From assembly GCA_902767015.1 (NCBI GenBank), contig CACXFV010000027.1, positions 1 through 44,182 of the forward strand: 44,182 bases of DNA, given 5' to 3'. The notes below the pieces were generated by a model, which saw only the letters and a list, made by a program, of their open reading frames with translations, was not told where the DNA came from and made no database searches. Within the stretch, counting starts at the first letter, position 1. Every line of letters starts with the position of its first letter. Shown in pieces: positions 34,901 to 41,313 of this stretch. A program made the position numbers and the translations under genes. Origin of the DNA: an uncultured Lachnospiraceae bacterium (GTDB lineage Bacteria; Bacillota; Clostridia; Lachnospirales; Lachnospiraceae).

Positions 34901-35053
34901 GCGGTAATGTTGAAGCAATACCTTGCCGGCTACACGGATCTGGACATGAATAAAAAAGCGGCAGATGTCAATCTGGACGGAAGGATATCCAGTGCAGATG
35001 CAGTTCTTCTTCTTCAGAAGCTGGCTGGATACGATGTTACACTGGGACAGTAG
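28925..35053 (+). CDS. Giant secreted protein of about 21 Ig-like repeats with C-terminal dockerin
   Basis: A 2042-residue exported protein. A signal peptide ends near residue 39 (GSVYAAEN). About 21 repeats of roughly 85-95 residues follow, each with the pattern V-x-Y-G-x-x-x-x-L-x-V-x-A, then Y-Q-W-Y, then I-E-G-A-T-x-x-x-Y-x-V, then Y-x-C-x-V-S-D-G, then L-D-T-G-L. This is an Ig-like beta-sandwich pattern with the Trp core and the F-strand Cys. In nearly all repeats the partner B-strand Cys is absent. Residues 1979-2042 are a dockerin (DVDGDGTAGAQDA and DVNLDGRISSADA loops). There is no LPXTG or catalytic domain. It probably forms a long rod that docks on a cohesin and reaches or adheres to a target; that role is inference. 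AGAAAGG precedes the ATG. It lies 154 nt after the cohesin gene. Confidence 0.88.
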   Translation: MKKRMNHNFKRAVSGALTAAMVISGIPAQSLSLTVGSVYAAENFRLTGESEYKSVVYGETVTLDAGQYVEAEEGTVVTYTWKKYNQKTETYEIIEGATESTYDAVMEEIPKSYDIAAFVCEVSENGETDAVDFYITDVDTQFELEDKEWEETNLYVKYGEEISLSVSASSNAPIHYQWYYVDKETSQWTLLEGAEEATYTTQAGKGTASRYRCVADDGYYNGWNTMEFYVSVDSEFSLDYNSYQNVKYGEKKTLSVSASSLSDEITYQWEYWNDEASAYQTIEGATTSTYEVTGDQNLASMYRCRVSDGVVSSNASFSTSVDTGFNIDYDYYNTVKYGKTKELEVKAESEAGLALSYQWYVYDEEKYNEDNYSYYWPIEGANTNTYSVTGKKGMATRYRCQVSDGINNSDCDFSVSLDTGFKMEYDSDVTVPYQGKAELKVTASTNTDDGLGYQWYVYDQSKGYNEDRWDYYWPVEGAVEAAYEVDGTKDMKTRYMCIVTDGVVTREASFYLTLDSGLKLEDYESNVTVLYAQKKPLEVKAQAVEDITYQWYAYNSREYNSDTKSYYWPIEGATTATYEIEGTEERVKAGSQNVKCIVSDGITTQSAEFYVSFESGLEVETNSYSYINVKYQKDETLEAAAKSTTGRTLTYQWYVDSDNNYQYQAIDGATESKLTVKGEKGLAQRYRCILSDGIETRTLTFYTTLDSGLEVSYESDVKVKYQNTADLKVNAKTDSPEGITYTWYQYDSLKDEYNLLEDAKTDTYTVKGEKGLPTRFKCIVTDGVETEDIEFYTDLDTGLRVTCDSRVLLRYGEEGEISVNAVSESNLPLTYTWSYYTTDENGYEELQVMPNEKTAKVKVSVAKDTPVEYRCSVTDGIATDFVTIKVVKDTGLNIVYESNAPVVYHDTKELTVTAESEFDLPLTYQWYKGGKYYGNYTLIEGATKADYTVTGDENLATTYKCVISDGIATKEAVFSTKLDSQLKIDFEEFNTIPYGEQGELKVNAVSGVNLPITYQWYVGNYYNDDAIEGETSGTLALTGTKDLSKYYSCKVSDGIKTEIVELHVTLDTGLKVSRPGDTYVPYGQTKDLTVTATSALDNPISYQWYARNSKTYGYDKIEGATENAYTVTGDENLAETYRCVVSDTIIEEEEYIYTLLDTGLKVENERLDTDIELGETVELAVKAESCEALPLQYQWYAYDGRDYKEIEGATQAAYTIKGEKGMPTSYQCKVSNGIDYKYVQADISLVTGLNIEYAGNTEVKVDEEKTLQVFAETGIDEALTYTWYVYDNKRHEYKKLEDVTGTFYTITGALGQPDKYKCEVSDGVMTKTAQFDISIDSGLKVDYETSRVKVLYGETADLKVNVTSESGLPITYKWYKQNPGSYYTDYYLISGENTDTYSVKGIRGMVEDYRCEISDGINTATVDFTAILDSGLEVDYEYYPTLKYGEKGTLEVSATTKSGGELRYQWYAMDENHNYQEIAGATSSSYEVMADKNMSRQYQCKISDDITSQTVYMYVSIDTGLTINKVEQYQTVNAGEKLSLKVEASSDYSNELTYQWEKTDSETDRRSDIEGATTDTYVVTGEQGAEGWYYCTVSDGISRQTIRTYITVDSGLSVKAENVTVEYEKTADIKVVAESKLGKEIQYQWYAYNKNIGDYKLISGATKDTYTITGEKNTPDSYMCKVSDGIVTREAYINVTLDTGLTVTASSTDVTVAYNGSKELAVLAESKSGNELTYKWYDSSWATVDYLLAGETTSKLTIQGTKDTSRYYTCKVSDGIKTEEITFYVTVDTGFKVEYESRIAVEYNKEAECKVTAKTDLPGGVSYEWRAFREASDGGYVGIPIEGANSSVLKVKADESIPEWVTCTVTDGINTREADFYFDVDSKLTVTGGKTVILAAGDKTKLEVKAESAIGEELTYQWYRTKTADDDWYDEEIIKGANSAVLEVTGDEEYDYSYRCRVSDRYSSQSVVFNVFTKADWVYGDVDGDGTAGAQDAVMLKQYLAGYTDLDMNKKAADVNLDGRISSADAVLLLQKLAGYDVTLGQ

Positions 35054-35096
35054 TTATCAGATATCAGAATAAATAATAAATCAATATTATTTTATA

Positions 35097-35147
35097 CAAT
35101 GGCAGCGATAGCATGTAGTATACGATACATCTGTGGCTGCCATTGCC
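35097..35147. terminator. Inverted repeat after the Ig-repeat gene
   Basis: CAATGGCAGC pairs with GCTGCCATTG (10 bp) around a loop of about 29 nt. No clear T run follows, so its terminator role is uncertain. Confidence 0.4.
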
Positions 35148-35227
35148 TATTGCAAGTGACATATGGTAAATGAACAATAATATTAGCGAGGAGGAAATCG
35201 ATTGTATACTGATAAACAGAAAAATAT

Positions 35228-36418
35228 GTGGGAAGAAAGACAACAAAGTTTACAGGCGGATGCGTGTGTGAATGGGAATACAGAGGTGCCAAAGTGAGTG
35301 CATCGTGTGAAAAGGGAGGAAAAATACTTGAACAATATGTGGTCAGTCAGATTAATTTCAGCACATTAGCGATTTTGTTTTGCCTGATGGGAGTTGTAGA
35401 AGGCTTTCGGAAATTAGGGTATGTAGACAGGATAGCCGTTTATTTTACAAGGTTTTCTGCTCGTATCAGATTGATGGAAGGTGTGATGATTTTATCCTGT
35501 TTTGTATTTGCTATGTTTTTGACAAATGATGTTGCCCTGATTGTGATGGTACCATTTACGATTCGGCTTTTAGAACAGATGGACAGAGAAGATTTATTGA
35601 TTAGAATAATCGTGTTGGAAACGGTTGCGGCCAATATCGGTGGAATGGGAACACCGATAGGGAATCCGCAGAATTTGTATCTTTATCAGTATTATGATAT
35701 GCAACTGACAGATTTTTTCAGAACCGTACTGCCATATACCGTGACAGCCGCAGCATTGCTGTTGTTGCTAGTTTTTGGAGAAAAAGGGAGAAAAACTGAT
35801 GGAAACACAGAATGTATGAGCGAGGTAAAAAAGAAAAATAAGCACAATGAGACAGATAAGGATAACGACAGAGAAAGTAAGCACATCTATATTGTTAAAA
35901 ATATCAAAACGGTACTATATTTGTTTTTATTCATATTGTGTATTTTGACTGTTTTGGATAGGATATCCTATGCTATCACATTTTTCACAGTGATGGTAGC
36001 GATGCTGCTTGTTGACAGAGGACTTCTGAAAAATATTAATTATGGTTTGCTCCTCAAGTTTGTAGGGTTGTTTTTGCTGGTAGGCAATATTGCTGCAATT
36101 CCGTTTATCCGGGAGCAGTTGCAGGAATTGGTAGTTGGGAGAGAATTTTTGACAGGAATATTGTTGAGCCAGTTCATCAGTAATGTGCCGGCTGCAGTCA
36201 TGTTGTCGAGGTTTACGGCAAATGGAAAATTGCTTTTAGTGGCGGTCGATGTGGGAGGACTGGGAACCCTGATTGCTTCCATGGCGAGTATGATCTCATT
36301 TGATTTTTATTTAAAAAGAAAGGGGAGTCAAAAAAGAAAATATCTTTTCATGTTTACAGGATATAACCTGTTGTTTTTGATGGTGATGATTGTGGTGTAT
36401 CTGTTTTACGGAAGTTAA
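35228..36418 (+). CDS. SLC13/ArsB-like anion permease
   Basis: A membrane transporter of the ion-transporter superfamily (CitM/ArsB/SLC13-like), up to 396 residues with about ten membrane helices. Family marks are FSTLAILFCLMGVVEGFRKL, FAMFLTNDVALIVMVPF, GGMGTPIGNPQNLYLYQYY, and SQFISNVPAAVMLSRF in the second half. A highly charged loop (around residues 190-220) separates the two halves. The substrate is not clear. The frame opens with a GTG at 35228, but the first 45 residues are polar and lack the usual first helix. A GGAGG lies at about 35314-35318, without an ideal start after it. The start is therefore uncertain, and the N-terminus may be shortened or damaged. Confidence 0.78.
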   Translation: MGRKTTKFTGGCVCEWEYRGAKVSASCEKGGKILEQYVVSQINFSTLAILFCLMGVVEGFRKLGYVDRIAVYFTRFSARIRLMEGVMILSCFVFAMFLTNDVALIVMVPFTIRLLEQMDREDLLIRIIVLETVAANIGGMGTPIGNPQNLYLYQYYDMQLTDFFRTVLPYTVTAAALLLLLVFGEKGRKTDGNTECMSEVKKKNKHNETDKDNDRESKHIYIVKNIKTVLYLFLFILCILTVLDRISYAITFFTVMVAMLLVDRGLLKNINYGLLLKFVGLFLLVGNIAAIPFIREQLQELVVGREFLTGILLSQFISNVPAAVMLSRFTANGKLLLVAVDVGGLGTLIASMASMISFDFYLKRKGSQKRKYLFMFTGYNLLFLMVMIVVYLFYGS

Positions 36419-36449
36419 GTTGCAATAAAATTTTAACTGACAAAAAGGA

Positions 36450-36478
36450 TTGTAAAAATGATGCAAATATGGTATTAT
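36450..36478 (+). promoter_or_regulatory. Promoter of the paired small membrane protein genes
   Basis: TTGTAA (36450-36455) - 17 bp - TATTAT (36473-36478). Confidence 0.55.
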
Positions 36479-36519
36479 TAATCAGAATGTTTATGAAAAC
36501 ATAGAAGGAGGAAATAGAG

Positions 36520-36900
36520 ATGGATAACAATCAATTCTATCCGGGAAAGTCGTCAACCAAGAAAGTATTTGAGTGGCTGGGCTTCGGATTATCATGTGGC
36601 GGATGTTTTTTGACGGTATTATTTTCCATAATAACATGCTCCAGAGGTGGAAAGATTTTCATGAAAAAGGGAGAACTTAAGCTGTCGCTGTTTATCATCG
36701 GTGTTATTATCGGTGCATTAATAGCAGTAGCCGGTTTAGTATTTTCTATTTTATCCATTGAAAAAGGTACGACAATAGCCGGAATAAGCAAGATTACAAT
36801 GGTTTCTCTGATTGTGGCATGTGTGGCAGTTTTTTGGGCAATCGTTCCGAATGCGACCATCTGTGGTTACAATTGTGTAGTCAATGATTTGTTTAAATAG
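36520..36900 (+). CDS. Small membrane protein, paralogue A
   Basis: A 126-residue protein of unknown function with three hydrophobic segments (about 18-42, 56-80 and 90-112). It begins MDNNQF and ends with NATICGYNC near the C-terminus. Cysteines also lie in the first segment (GLSCGGC, IITCSRG). The next gene is its paralogue, with the same N-terminal and C-terminal motifs. The ribosome site AGAAGGAGG is strong. I do not recognise a named family; membrane location is inferred from hydrophobicity. Confidence 0.75.
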   Translation: MDNNQFYPGKSSTKKVFEWLGFGLSCGGCFLTVLFSIITCSRGGKIFMKKGELKLSLFIIGVIIGALIAVAGLVFSILSIEKGTTIAGISKITMVSLIVACVAVFWAIVPNATICGYNCVVNDLFK

Positions 36901-36972
36901 TTTTATGCAGAAGTATTAGAGAAGAGAAATGTAGAAGACAGTAATATTTATTTAAGAAAGGAATTGATAAGA

Positions 36973-37392
36973 ATGGATAATAATCAGTTCAGCCCTCAGG
37001 GGGCAGGTTCAAGCAAGAAGGTATTGAGTTATATAGGATTGGGTTGCTCTTGCTTTGGATTTTTGTTGACAATGATATTTTCTATTGTAACGTGTTATAG
37101 AGGTAAAGCCGCTATCAAGCAATCATTTTATAGGGCACTTTGGCGTGGTAAGGATGCCAAGTTTGCAATGTCATTATTCATTATAGGTGTCATCTTTGGA
37201 ATCATCATTTCTATTGTTGGTGTGGTTCTTTCAATATTATCAATGGACAGAAACCGCAAGATGAGTGCAATTGTATTAGTCAGTATAGCAGTAGGTGCAT
37301 TTGCCATTCTGTATGGTGTAGTATCCAATGCCACCATCTGTGGTTATAACTGCGCAATTAACTGCGAGATTGACAAGGAACTAAATGATTAG
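36973..37392 (+). CDS. Small membrane protein, paralogue B
   Basis: A 139-residue paralogue of the preceding gene. Shared features in order are MDNNQF-x-P, KKV, a first membrane segment with FSIVTC-x-RG, SLFIIGVI-x-G, SILSM, and the ending NATICGYNC. It differs by a 14-residue insert (around SFYRALWRGKDAKF) after the first segment and by an acidic tail. The start is the ATG at 36973 after AAAGGA. An in-frame TTG at 36964 is less likely. Tandem duplication followed by divergence is clear. Function unknown. Confidence 0.75.
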   Translation: MDNNQFSPQGAGSSKKVLSYIGLGCSCFGFLLTMIFSIVTCYRGKAAIKQSFYRALWRGKDAKFAMSLFIIGVIFGIIISIVGVVLSILSMDRNRKMSAIVLVSIAVGAFAILYGVVSNATICGYNCAINCEIDKELND

Positions 37393-37451
37393 GACATAGA
37401 TATTGAATTTTTCTGAATAGTGGGAGAAAGCGCTGTTCAGTTTAGCAAGTG

Positions 37452-37487
37452 AACTGCAAACCGCGTCTGTGTGGTTTGCAGTTTTTC
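37452..37487 (+). terminator. Terminator after the paralogue pair
   Basis: AACTGCAAACC (37452-37462) pairs with GGTTTGCAGTT (37473-37483), then TTTC. Confidence 0.9.
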
Positions 37488-37528
37488 GTTAAGATAGTGT
37501 TAATAAAGAAGCAGTGAAAAGAGGCAGT

Positions 37529-38035
37529 ATGTCAACAGCGAATCAGATACAGGTAAAAACAAAAATTAACCAAAAAGAATTGTATGAGTTTATCATGCAC
37601 CATAATTATGTTTCTATGCGTGGTGTTATTTCAGTATTATTCAGTGTCCTCTGTCTTGGGGGAACCATTTTTTATTGGGAACAGTTTTCAATTATACAAA
37701 AGGTACTGATGTTGTTCATGTCACTAATGTTTACAGTTATCACACCGATAGAATATTATATCAGGGCAGCACGACAGATTAAAAAGAATTTTAAAGAAGA
37801 GATAGAGTATGATTTTGATGAAAAAGGAATTACGATTAAGATTTCTGAGCAAAGTTCAGCCGTTGCATGGGATGAGGTGATTAAGGTAATTTCAACACGT
37901 CACCTTGTTGTGATATATTTGTCACCGGTCAGGGCGTTTATCCTAACGAAAAAAGAAATAGGAGAAAATTTTGACACGTTAAAAGCACTTATGGAGGAAA
38001 AAACAGACTGTTATCGGTTTAAAATGGAACAATAA
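37529..38035 (+). CDS. YcxB-like membrane protein
   Basis: A 168-residue protein with two adjacent membrane helices (about 35-80, VISVLFSVLCLGGTIFYW and a second segment to FTVITPIEYYI). A cytoplasmic beta domain follows, with EYDFDEKGITIKISEQSSAVAWDE in two pieces and then HLVVIYLSPVRAFILTKKE. This order, two helices followed by a PH-like C-terminal domain, is that of YcxB-like proteins. Function is unknown. The ATG at 37529 follows AGAGG. An in-frame GTG at 37514 is an alternative. tsaE begins 26 nt after its stop, so it may lead the tsa transcript. Confidence 0.7.
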   Translation: MSTANQIQVKTKINQKELYEFIMHHNYVSMRGVISVLFSVLCLGGTIFYWEQFSIIQKVLMLFMSLMFTVITPIEYYIRAARQIKKNFKEEIEYDFDEKGITIKISEQSSAVAWDEVIKVISTRHLVVIYLSPVRAFILTKKEIGENFDTLKALMEEKTDCYRFKMEQ

Positions 38036-38061
38036 TATACACATGGAAGGGAGATTATTTT

Positions 38062-38526
38062 ATGGTAGTAGAAACACATTCAGCAGAAGAAACTTTTGAA
38101 CTTGGCTATAAAATGGGACAAAAAGCTTCGAGCGGTGATATTGTATGCCTGGAGGGAGATTTAGGTGCCGGTAAGACGGTTTTTGCACAAGGCTTCGCCA
38201 AAGGACTTGGTATCAGAGAAAACATTAACAGTCCGACATTTACCATTGTACAGATTTATGAAGGAGGAAGACTGCCGCTATATCATTTTGATGTGTATAG
38301 GATTACGGATATAGAAGAAATCTATGAGATTGGATTTGAAGAATACTTTTTCGGTAATGGTGTGTGCCTGATTGAGTGGGCATCCATTGTACATCAGGTA
38401 ATTCCACAGTCTGCTGTTATTATTAAAATTCATAAATCACTATCGGCAGACTTTGACTATCGGAAGATAGAAATTACCGGATTCATGAATATGGGAGAGG
38501 AAAACGAAAATGATATTGGCGATTGA
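38062..38526 (+). CDS. tsaE: TsaE, ATPase of tRNA t6A synthesis
   Basis: A 154-residue P-loop ATPase. It works with TsaB and TsaD to transfer the threonylcarbamoyl group to A37 of tRNAs that read ANN codons. Walker A is GDLGAGKT near residue 35. The family signatures SPTFTIVQIYEG and LYHFDVYRI are present, then GVCLIEWA. Length is typical. The GAAGGGAG site precedes the ATG. The 3' end overlaps tsaB by 17 nt, indicating coupled translation. Confidence 0.95.
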   Translation: MVVETHSAEETFELGYKMGQKASSGDIVCLEGDLGAGKTVFAQGFAKGLGIRENINSPTFTIVQIYEGGRLPLYHFDVYRITDIEEIYEIGFEEYFFGNGVCLIEWASIVHQVIPQSAVIIKIHKSLSADFDYRKIEITGFMNMGEENENDIGD

Positions 38527-39202
38527 CAGTTCTTCGTTGGTGGCAAGTGTTGCCATTGCAGACGAAGAGAATATAGTAGCAGAATATACAGTAAATCTGA
38601 AAAAAACTCACTCGCAGACATTGCTGCCTATGATTCAGGAGATATTTGAAATGACAGGACTTTCCCAAAAAGAACTTCAGGCGATTGCGGTGACAGAAGG
38701 ACCGGGCTCGTTCACAGGTCTGAGGATTGGGGCAGCGACAGCGAAGGGGCTGGCGCTGGCGCTAAATATACCGATGGTAGGAATTTCCACACTACGGGTA
38801 ATGGCGAATAATTACAATCACTGTAATAAACTGGTATGTCCGATTATGGATGCCAGGCGTAATCAGGTGTATACAGGTATTTATGACTGTAGTGAAGAAG
38901 AACCGGTGACCATTTTTGAGGATTGTGCCATTACGATTGAAGCACTGATGAAGGAGTTAACGACAATTAACAGAGAGGTCATTTTTGTAGGAGACGGAAT
39001 CCCGGCATTCAGAGAAGTGCTGGACAGCGAATTAATGGTAAAACACTATTATGCAAAACATAATTTTAATCGCCAACAGGCATCTTCATTGGCAGCATTG
39101 GCGGCTGTCATGGTTGAAAAAAATGAGGTAATTTCCTCGGATGCATTTGCACCGAAATACTTCCGGTTATCGCAGGCAGAGAGAGAACGCATGCAAGGCT
39201 AG
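38510..39202 (+). CDS. tsaB: TsaB, subunit of the t6A complex
   Basis: A 230-residue ASKHA-fold protein that forms a heterodimer with TsaD. It opens MILAIDSSSLVASVAI and carries the strong signature TEGPGSFTGLRIGAATAKGL, followed by CPIMDARRNQVYTGIY. It lacks the metal-binding histidines of TsaD, as expected of this non-catalytic partner. It overlaps tsaE, with GGGAGAGG as ribosome site inside tsaE. Confidence 0.96.
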   Translation: MILAIDSSSLVASVAIADEENIVAEYTVNLKKTHSQTLLPMIQEIFEMTGLSQKELQAIAVTEGPGSFTGLRIGAATAKGLALALNIPMVGISTLRVMANNYNHCNKLVCPIMDARRNQVYTGIYDCSEEEPVTIFEDCAITIEALMKELTTINREVIFVGDGIPAFREVLDSELMVKHYYAKHNFNRQQASSLAALAAVMVEKNEVISSDAFAPKYFRLSQAERERMQG

Positions 39203-39277
39203 AACATATGTAGGGATAAAAGGTATGCAGAGTTGGAGAAAACTGCTGTTGAAAATCTGTAGGAAAGGGTAGGCTTT

Positions 39278-39769
39278 ATGATACGGAAAATGGAGCAAAG
39301 GGATATCTTATCAGTGGCAAGACTTGAGCAGGAATGTTTTTCGATGCCGTGGTCTGAGCAGGCTTTAAAAGACAGTTTAGGCAGGCAGGATGCACTTTTT
39401 TGTGTCTGCGAAATAGAAAAAATGATAGCAGGGTATGCCGGCATGTATTTTGCTTATCCGGAGGGAGAGATTACCAATGTGGCGGTCTGTGCGCAGTATC
39501 GGAATCGGGGATATGCCAAAGAACTTTTAAAGTATATGTTTGGAGAGGCGACAAAATATGGTGTTGTTGACTATACCTTAGAGGTGAGGGAATCCAACGT
39601 GGCTGCCATCCGTTTGTATGAACAGTTAGGCTTTAAGACAGAGGGAATCAGAAAAAATTTTTATGATTTTCCAAAGGAAAATGCATTCATTATGTGGAAA
39701 CGGGAACAGAAAGTGCAGGGGGAGGACATCTGTGAGCAGATGACAGAAAAGTCCGCTGATTACATATAA
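39278..39769 (+). CDS. rimI: Ribosomal-protein alanine N-acetyltransferase
   Basis: A 163-residue GNAT enzyme that in E. coli acetylates ribosomal protein S18. The acetyl-CoA loop is QYRNRGYAKELL, preceded by ITNVAVCAQ, and the C-terminal part has VRESNVAAIRLYEQLGF with the usual FY-x-x-P ending. It sits after tsaB as in many Firmicutes. An AGGAAAGG site lies upstream. The C-terminus is about 15 residues longer than usual. Confidence 0.92.
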   Translation: MIRKMEQRDILSVARLEQECFSMPWSEQALKDSLGRQDALFCVCEIEKMIAGYAGMYFAYPEGEITNVAVCAQYRNRGYAKELLKYMFGEATKYGVVDYTLEVRESNVAAIRLYEQLGFKTEGIRKNFYDFPKENAFIMWKREQKVQGEDICEQMTEKSADYI

Positions 39770-39861
39770 TTACCACTAGGATTATTTTGAAAATTTTTGT
39801 ATAATGAAATCGCAGACAATTGGGAAATAAACAGAGACAATGCTTTGGATTGGAGGATAAA

Positions 39862-40110
39862 ATGAGGGTATATACTGTACAAAAGGAAAAGCAGCCGGAA
39901 GTAATACAATGTAATTGTTGTGGTAAGAGAATCCTGATAGAAAATGGTATTGTCAGAGAAGGGGTATTCTCCGCAGACTGTACGTGGGGATATTTTTCAA
40001 AAAAGGATGGGGAACTACATTCTTTTGATTTATGTGAGGATTGTTATGACAAAATTGTCAAAACTTTTAGAATACCGCCTAAGCAGATACAGAGTAATGA
40101 AATGATTTGA
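39862..40110 (+). CDS. Small protein with two CxxC pairs
   Basis: An 82-residue cytoplasmic protein with CNCC near residue 19 and CEDC near residue 63. The order suggests a zinc ribbon-like site. An aromatic stretch (CTWGYFSKKDGELHSFDLCE) lies between. GGAGG sits 5 nt before the ATG at 39862. I know similar short conserved proteins in Clostridia but no function. It lies between rimI and rnz. Confidence 0.7.
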   Translation: MRVYTVQKEKQPEVIQCNCCGKRILIENGIVREGVFSADCTWGYFSKKDGELHSFDLCEDCYDKIVKTFRIPPKQIQSNEMI

Positions 40111-40145
40111 GGCTTCAGATTGAAAAAGTTGATATTGACACCTCC

Positions 40146-40204
40146 GCGGGATAAATAAGCAGATTCGTTGTGCTTGTATGTAAAACGATGCTTGTTTATC
40201 CCGC
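40146..40204. repeat. Long imperfect hairpin upstream of rnz
   Basis: GCGGGATAAATAAGCA (40146-40161) pairs with TGCTTGTTTATCCCGC (40189-40204) with one mismatch, around a loop that can pair further (TCGTT with AACGA). Only TTT follows. It may end the upstream transcript, or be a structured leader. Confidence 0.65.
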
Positions 40205-40352
40205 TTTAGCGTCCCGGACTGGTGCTGAATAGTTACCGCTTTTTTTAAAAAATAATACTGGAGTATTTTATTTTGTGGAAAAATGTGTTAAAATAAGAAC
40301 GTCTATGAATACAATTAGACAAATATACAGATTATGCAGAAATGAGGAAGAT

Positions 40353-41261
40353 ATGTTAGATGTATGTTTATTGGGGACAAGCGGCATGATGCCGTTGCCA
40401 AAAAGAGCTTTGACAGCATTGATGACCAGATATAACGGCAGCAGTCTCCTGATAGATTGCGGTGAGGGAACTCAGGTTGCCATCAAGAAGAGAGGTTGGA
40501 GTTTCAAGCCGATTGATATCATTTGCTTTACACATTTTCATGCTGATCATATTAGTGGATTGCCGGGCTTATTGCTGACAATGGGCAACGCGGAGCGGAC
40601 GGAGCCATTAGTGGTAATAGGACCGAAAGGGGTAGAGAAGGTAGTCAATTCATTGAGAATTATTGCGCCGGAGCTTCCTTTTGAGATTCAGTTTATTGAG
40701 ATTAAGGAGCCGATACAGGAAATTCGGTTAAATGGATATAAGATTACGGCATTTAAAGTGAATCATAATGTGACATGTTATGGATATAAGATAGAGATAG
40801 AGCGGAACGGAATGTTTTTGGTGGAAAAGGCAGAGGCATTACAGATTCCAAAGCCGTATTGGGGAAGGTTGCAAAATGGGGAAACTGTTACACACGAAGG
40901 AACAACATTCACGCCGGAGATGGTAATGGGAGAAAAGAGAAAAGGAATCAAGGTTGTATATTGCACAGATTCACGACCGATGCCTGTGATAAGTGATATG
41001 GCTGAGGAAGCAGATTTATTTATATGTGAAGGAATGTACGGCGAGAAAGACAAAGAAGCGAAAGCAAGAGAATATAAGCATATGACTTTCTATGAGGCAG
41101 CCAGGCTTGCCAAGGCAGCCAGACCGAAGCAGATGTGGCTTACACATTACAGCCCTTCACTTTTGCGACCGGATGAATATATGGGTGAGGTAAAGAAAAT
41201 ATATGCAGAGAGCTACATGGGGAAGGATGGAAAGAGCGTAACACTCATGTTTGAGGATTAA
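40353..41261 (+). CDS. rnz: Ribonuclease Z
   Basis: A 302-residue metallo-beta-lactamase nuclease that trims tRNA 3' ends. The zinc motif THFHADHISGL is visible, with SGMMPLPKRALTALM and LIDCGEGTQVAIKK before it. The exosite region and YCTDSRP follow, then MWLTHYSPSL with the final histidine. I start at the ATG at 40353, preceded by GAGGAAGAT. An open frame extends back to 40275 without family similarity. Length matches bacterial RNase Z. Confidence 0.95.
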   Translation: MLDVCLLGTSGMMPLPKRALTALMTRYNGSSLLIDCGEGTQVAIKKRGWSFKPIDIICFTHFHADHISGLPGLLLTMGNAERTEPLVVIGPKGVEKVVNSLRIIAPELPFEIQFIEIKEPIQEIRLNGYKITAFKVNHNVTCYGYKIEIERNGMFLVEKAEALQIPKPYWGRLQNGETVTHEGTTFTPEMVMGEKRKGIKVVYCTDSRPMPVISDMAEEADLFICEGMYGEKDKEAKAREYKHMTFYEAARLAKAARPKQMWLTHYSPSLLRPDEYMGEVKKIYAESYMGKDGKSVTLMFED

Positions 41262-41313
41262 ATGCGATTTCTACGATATCCTTGCGACAGATTGCGAAGG
41301 AATGGTGGACAGT

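Noticed and set aside
29391-34918. Several opposite-strand frames inside the Ig-repeat gene
   Set aside because: They are shadows of the repeats, with no initiation signals.
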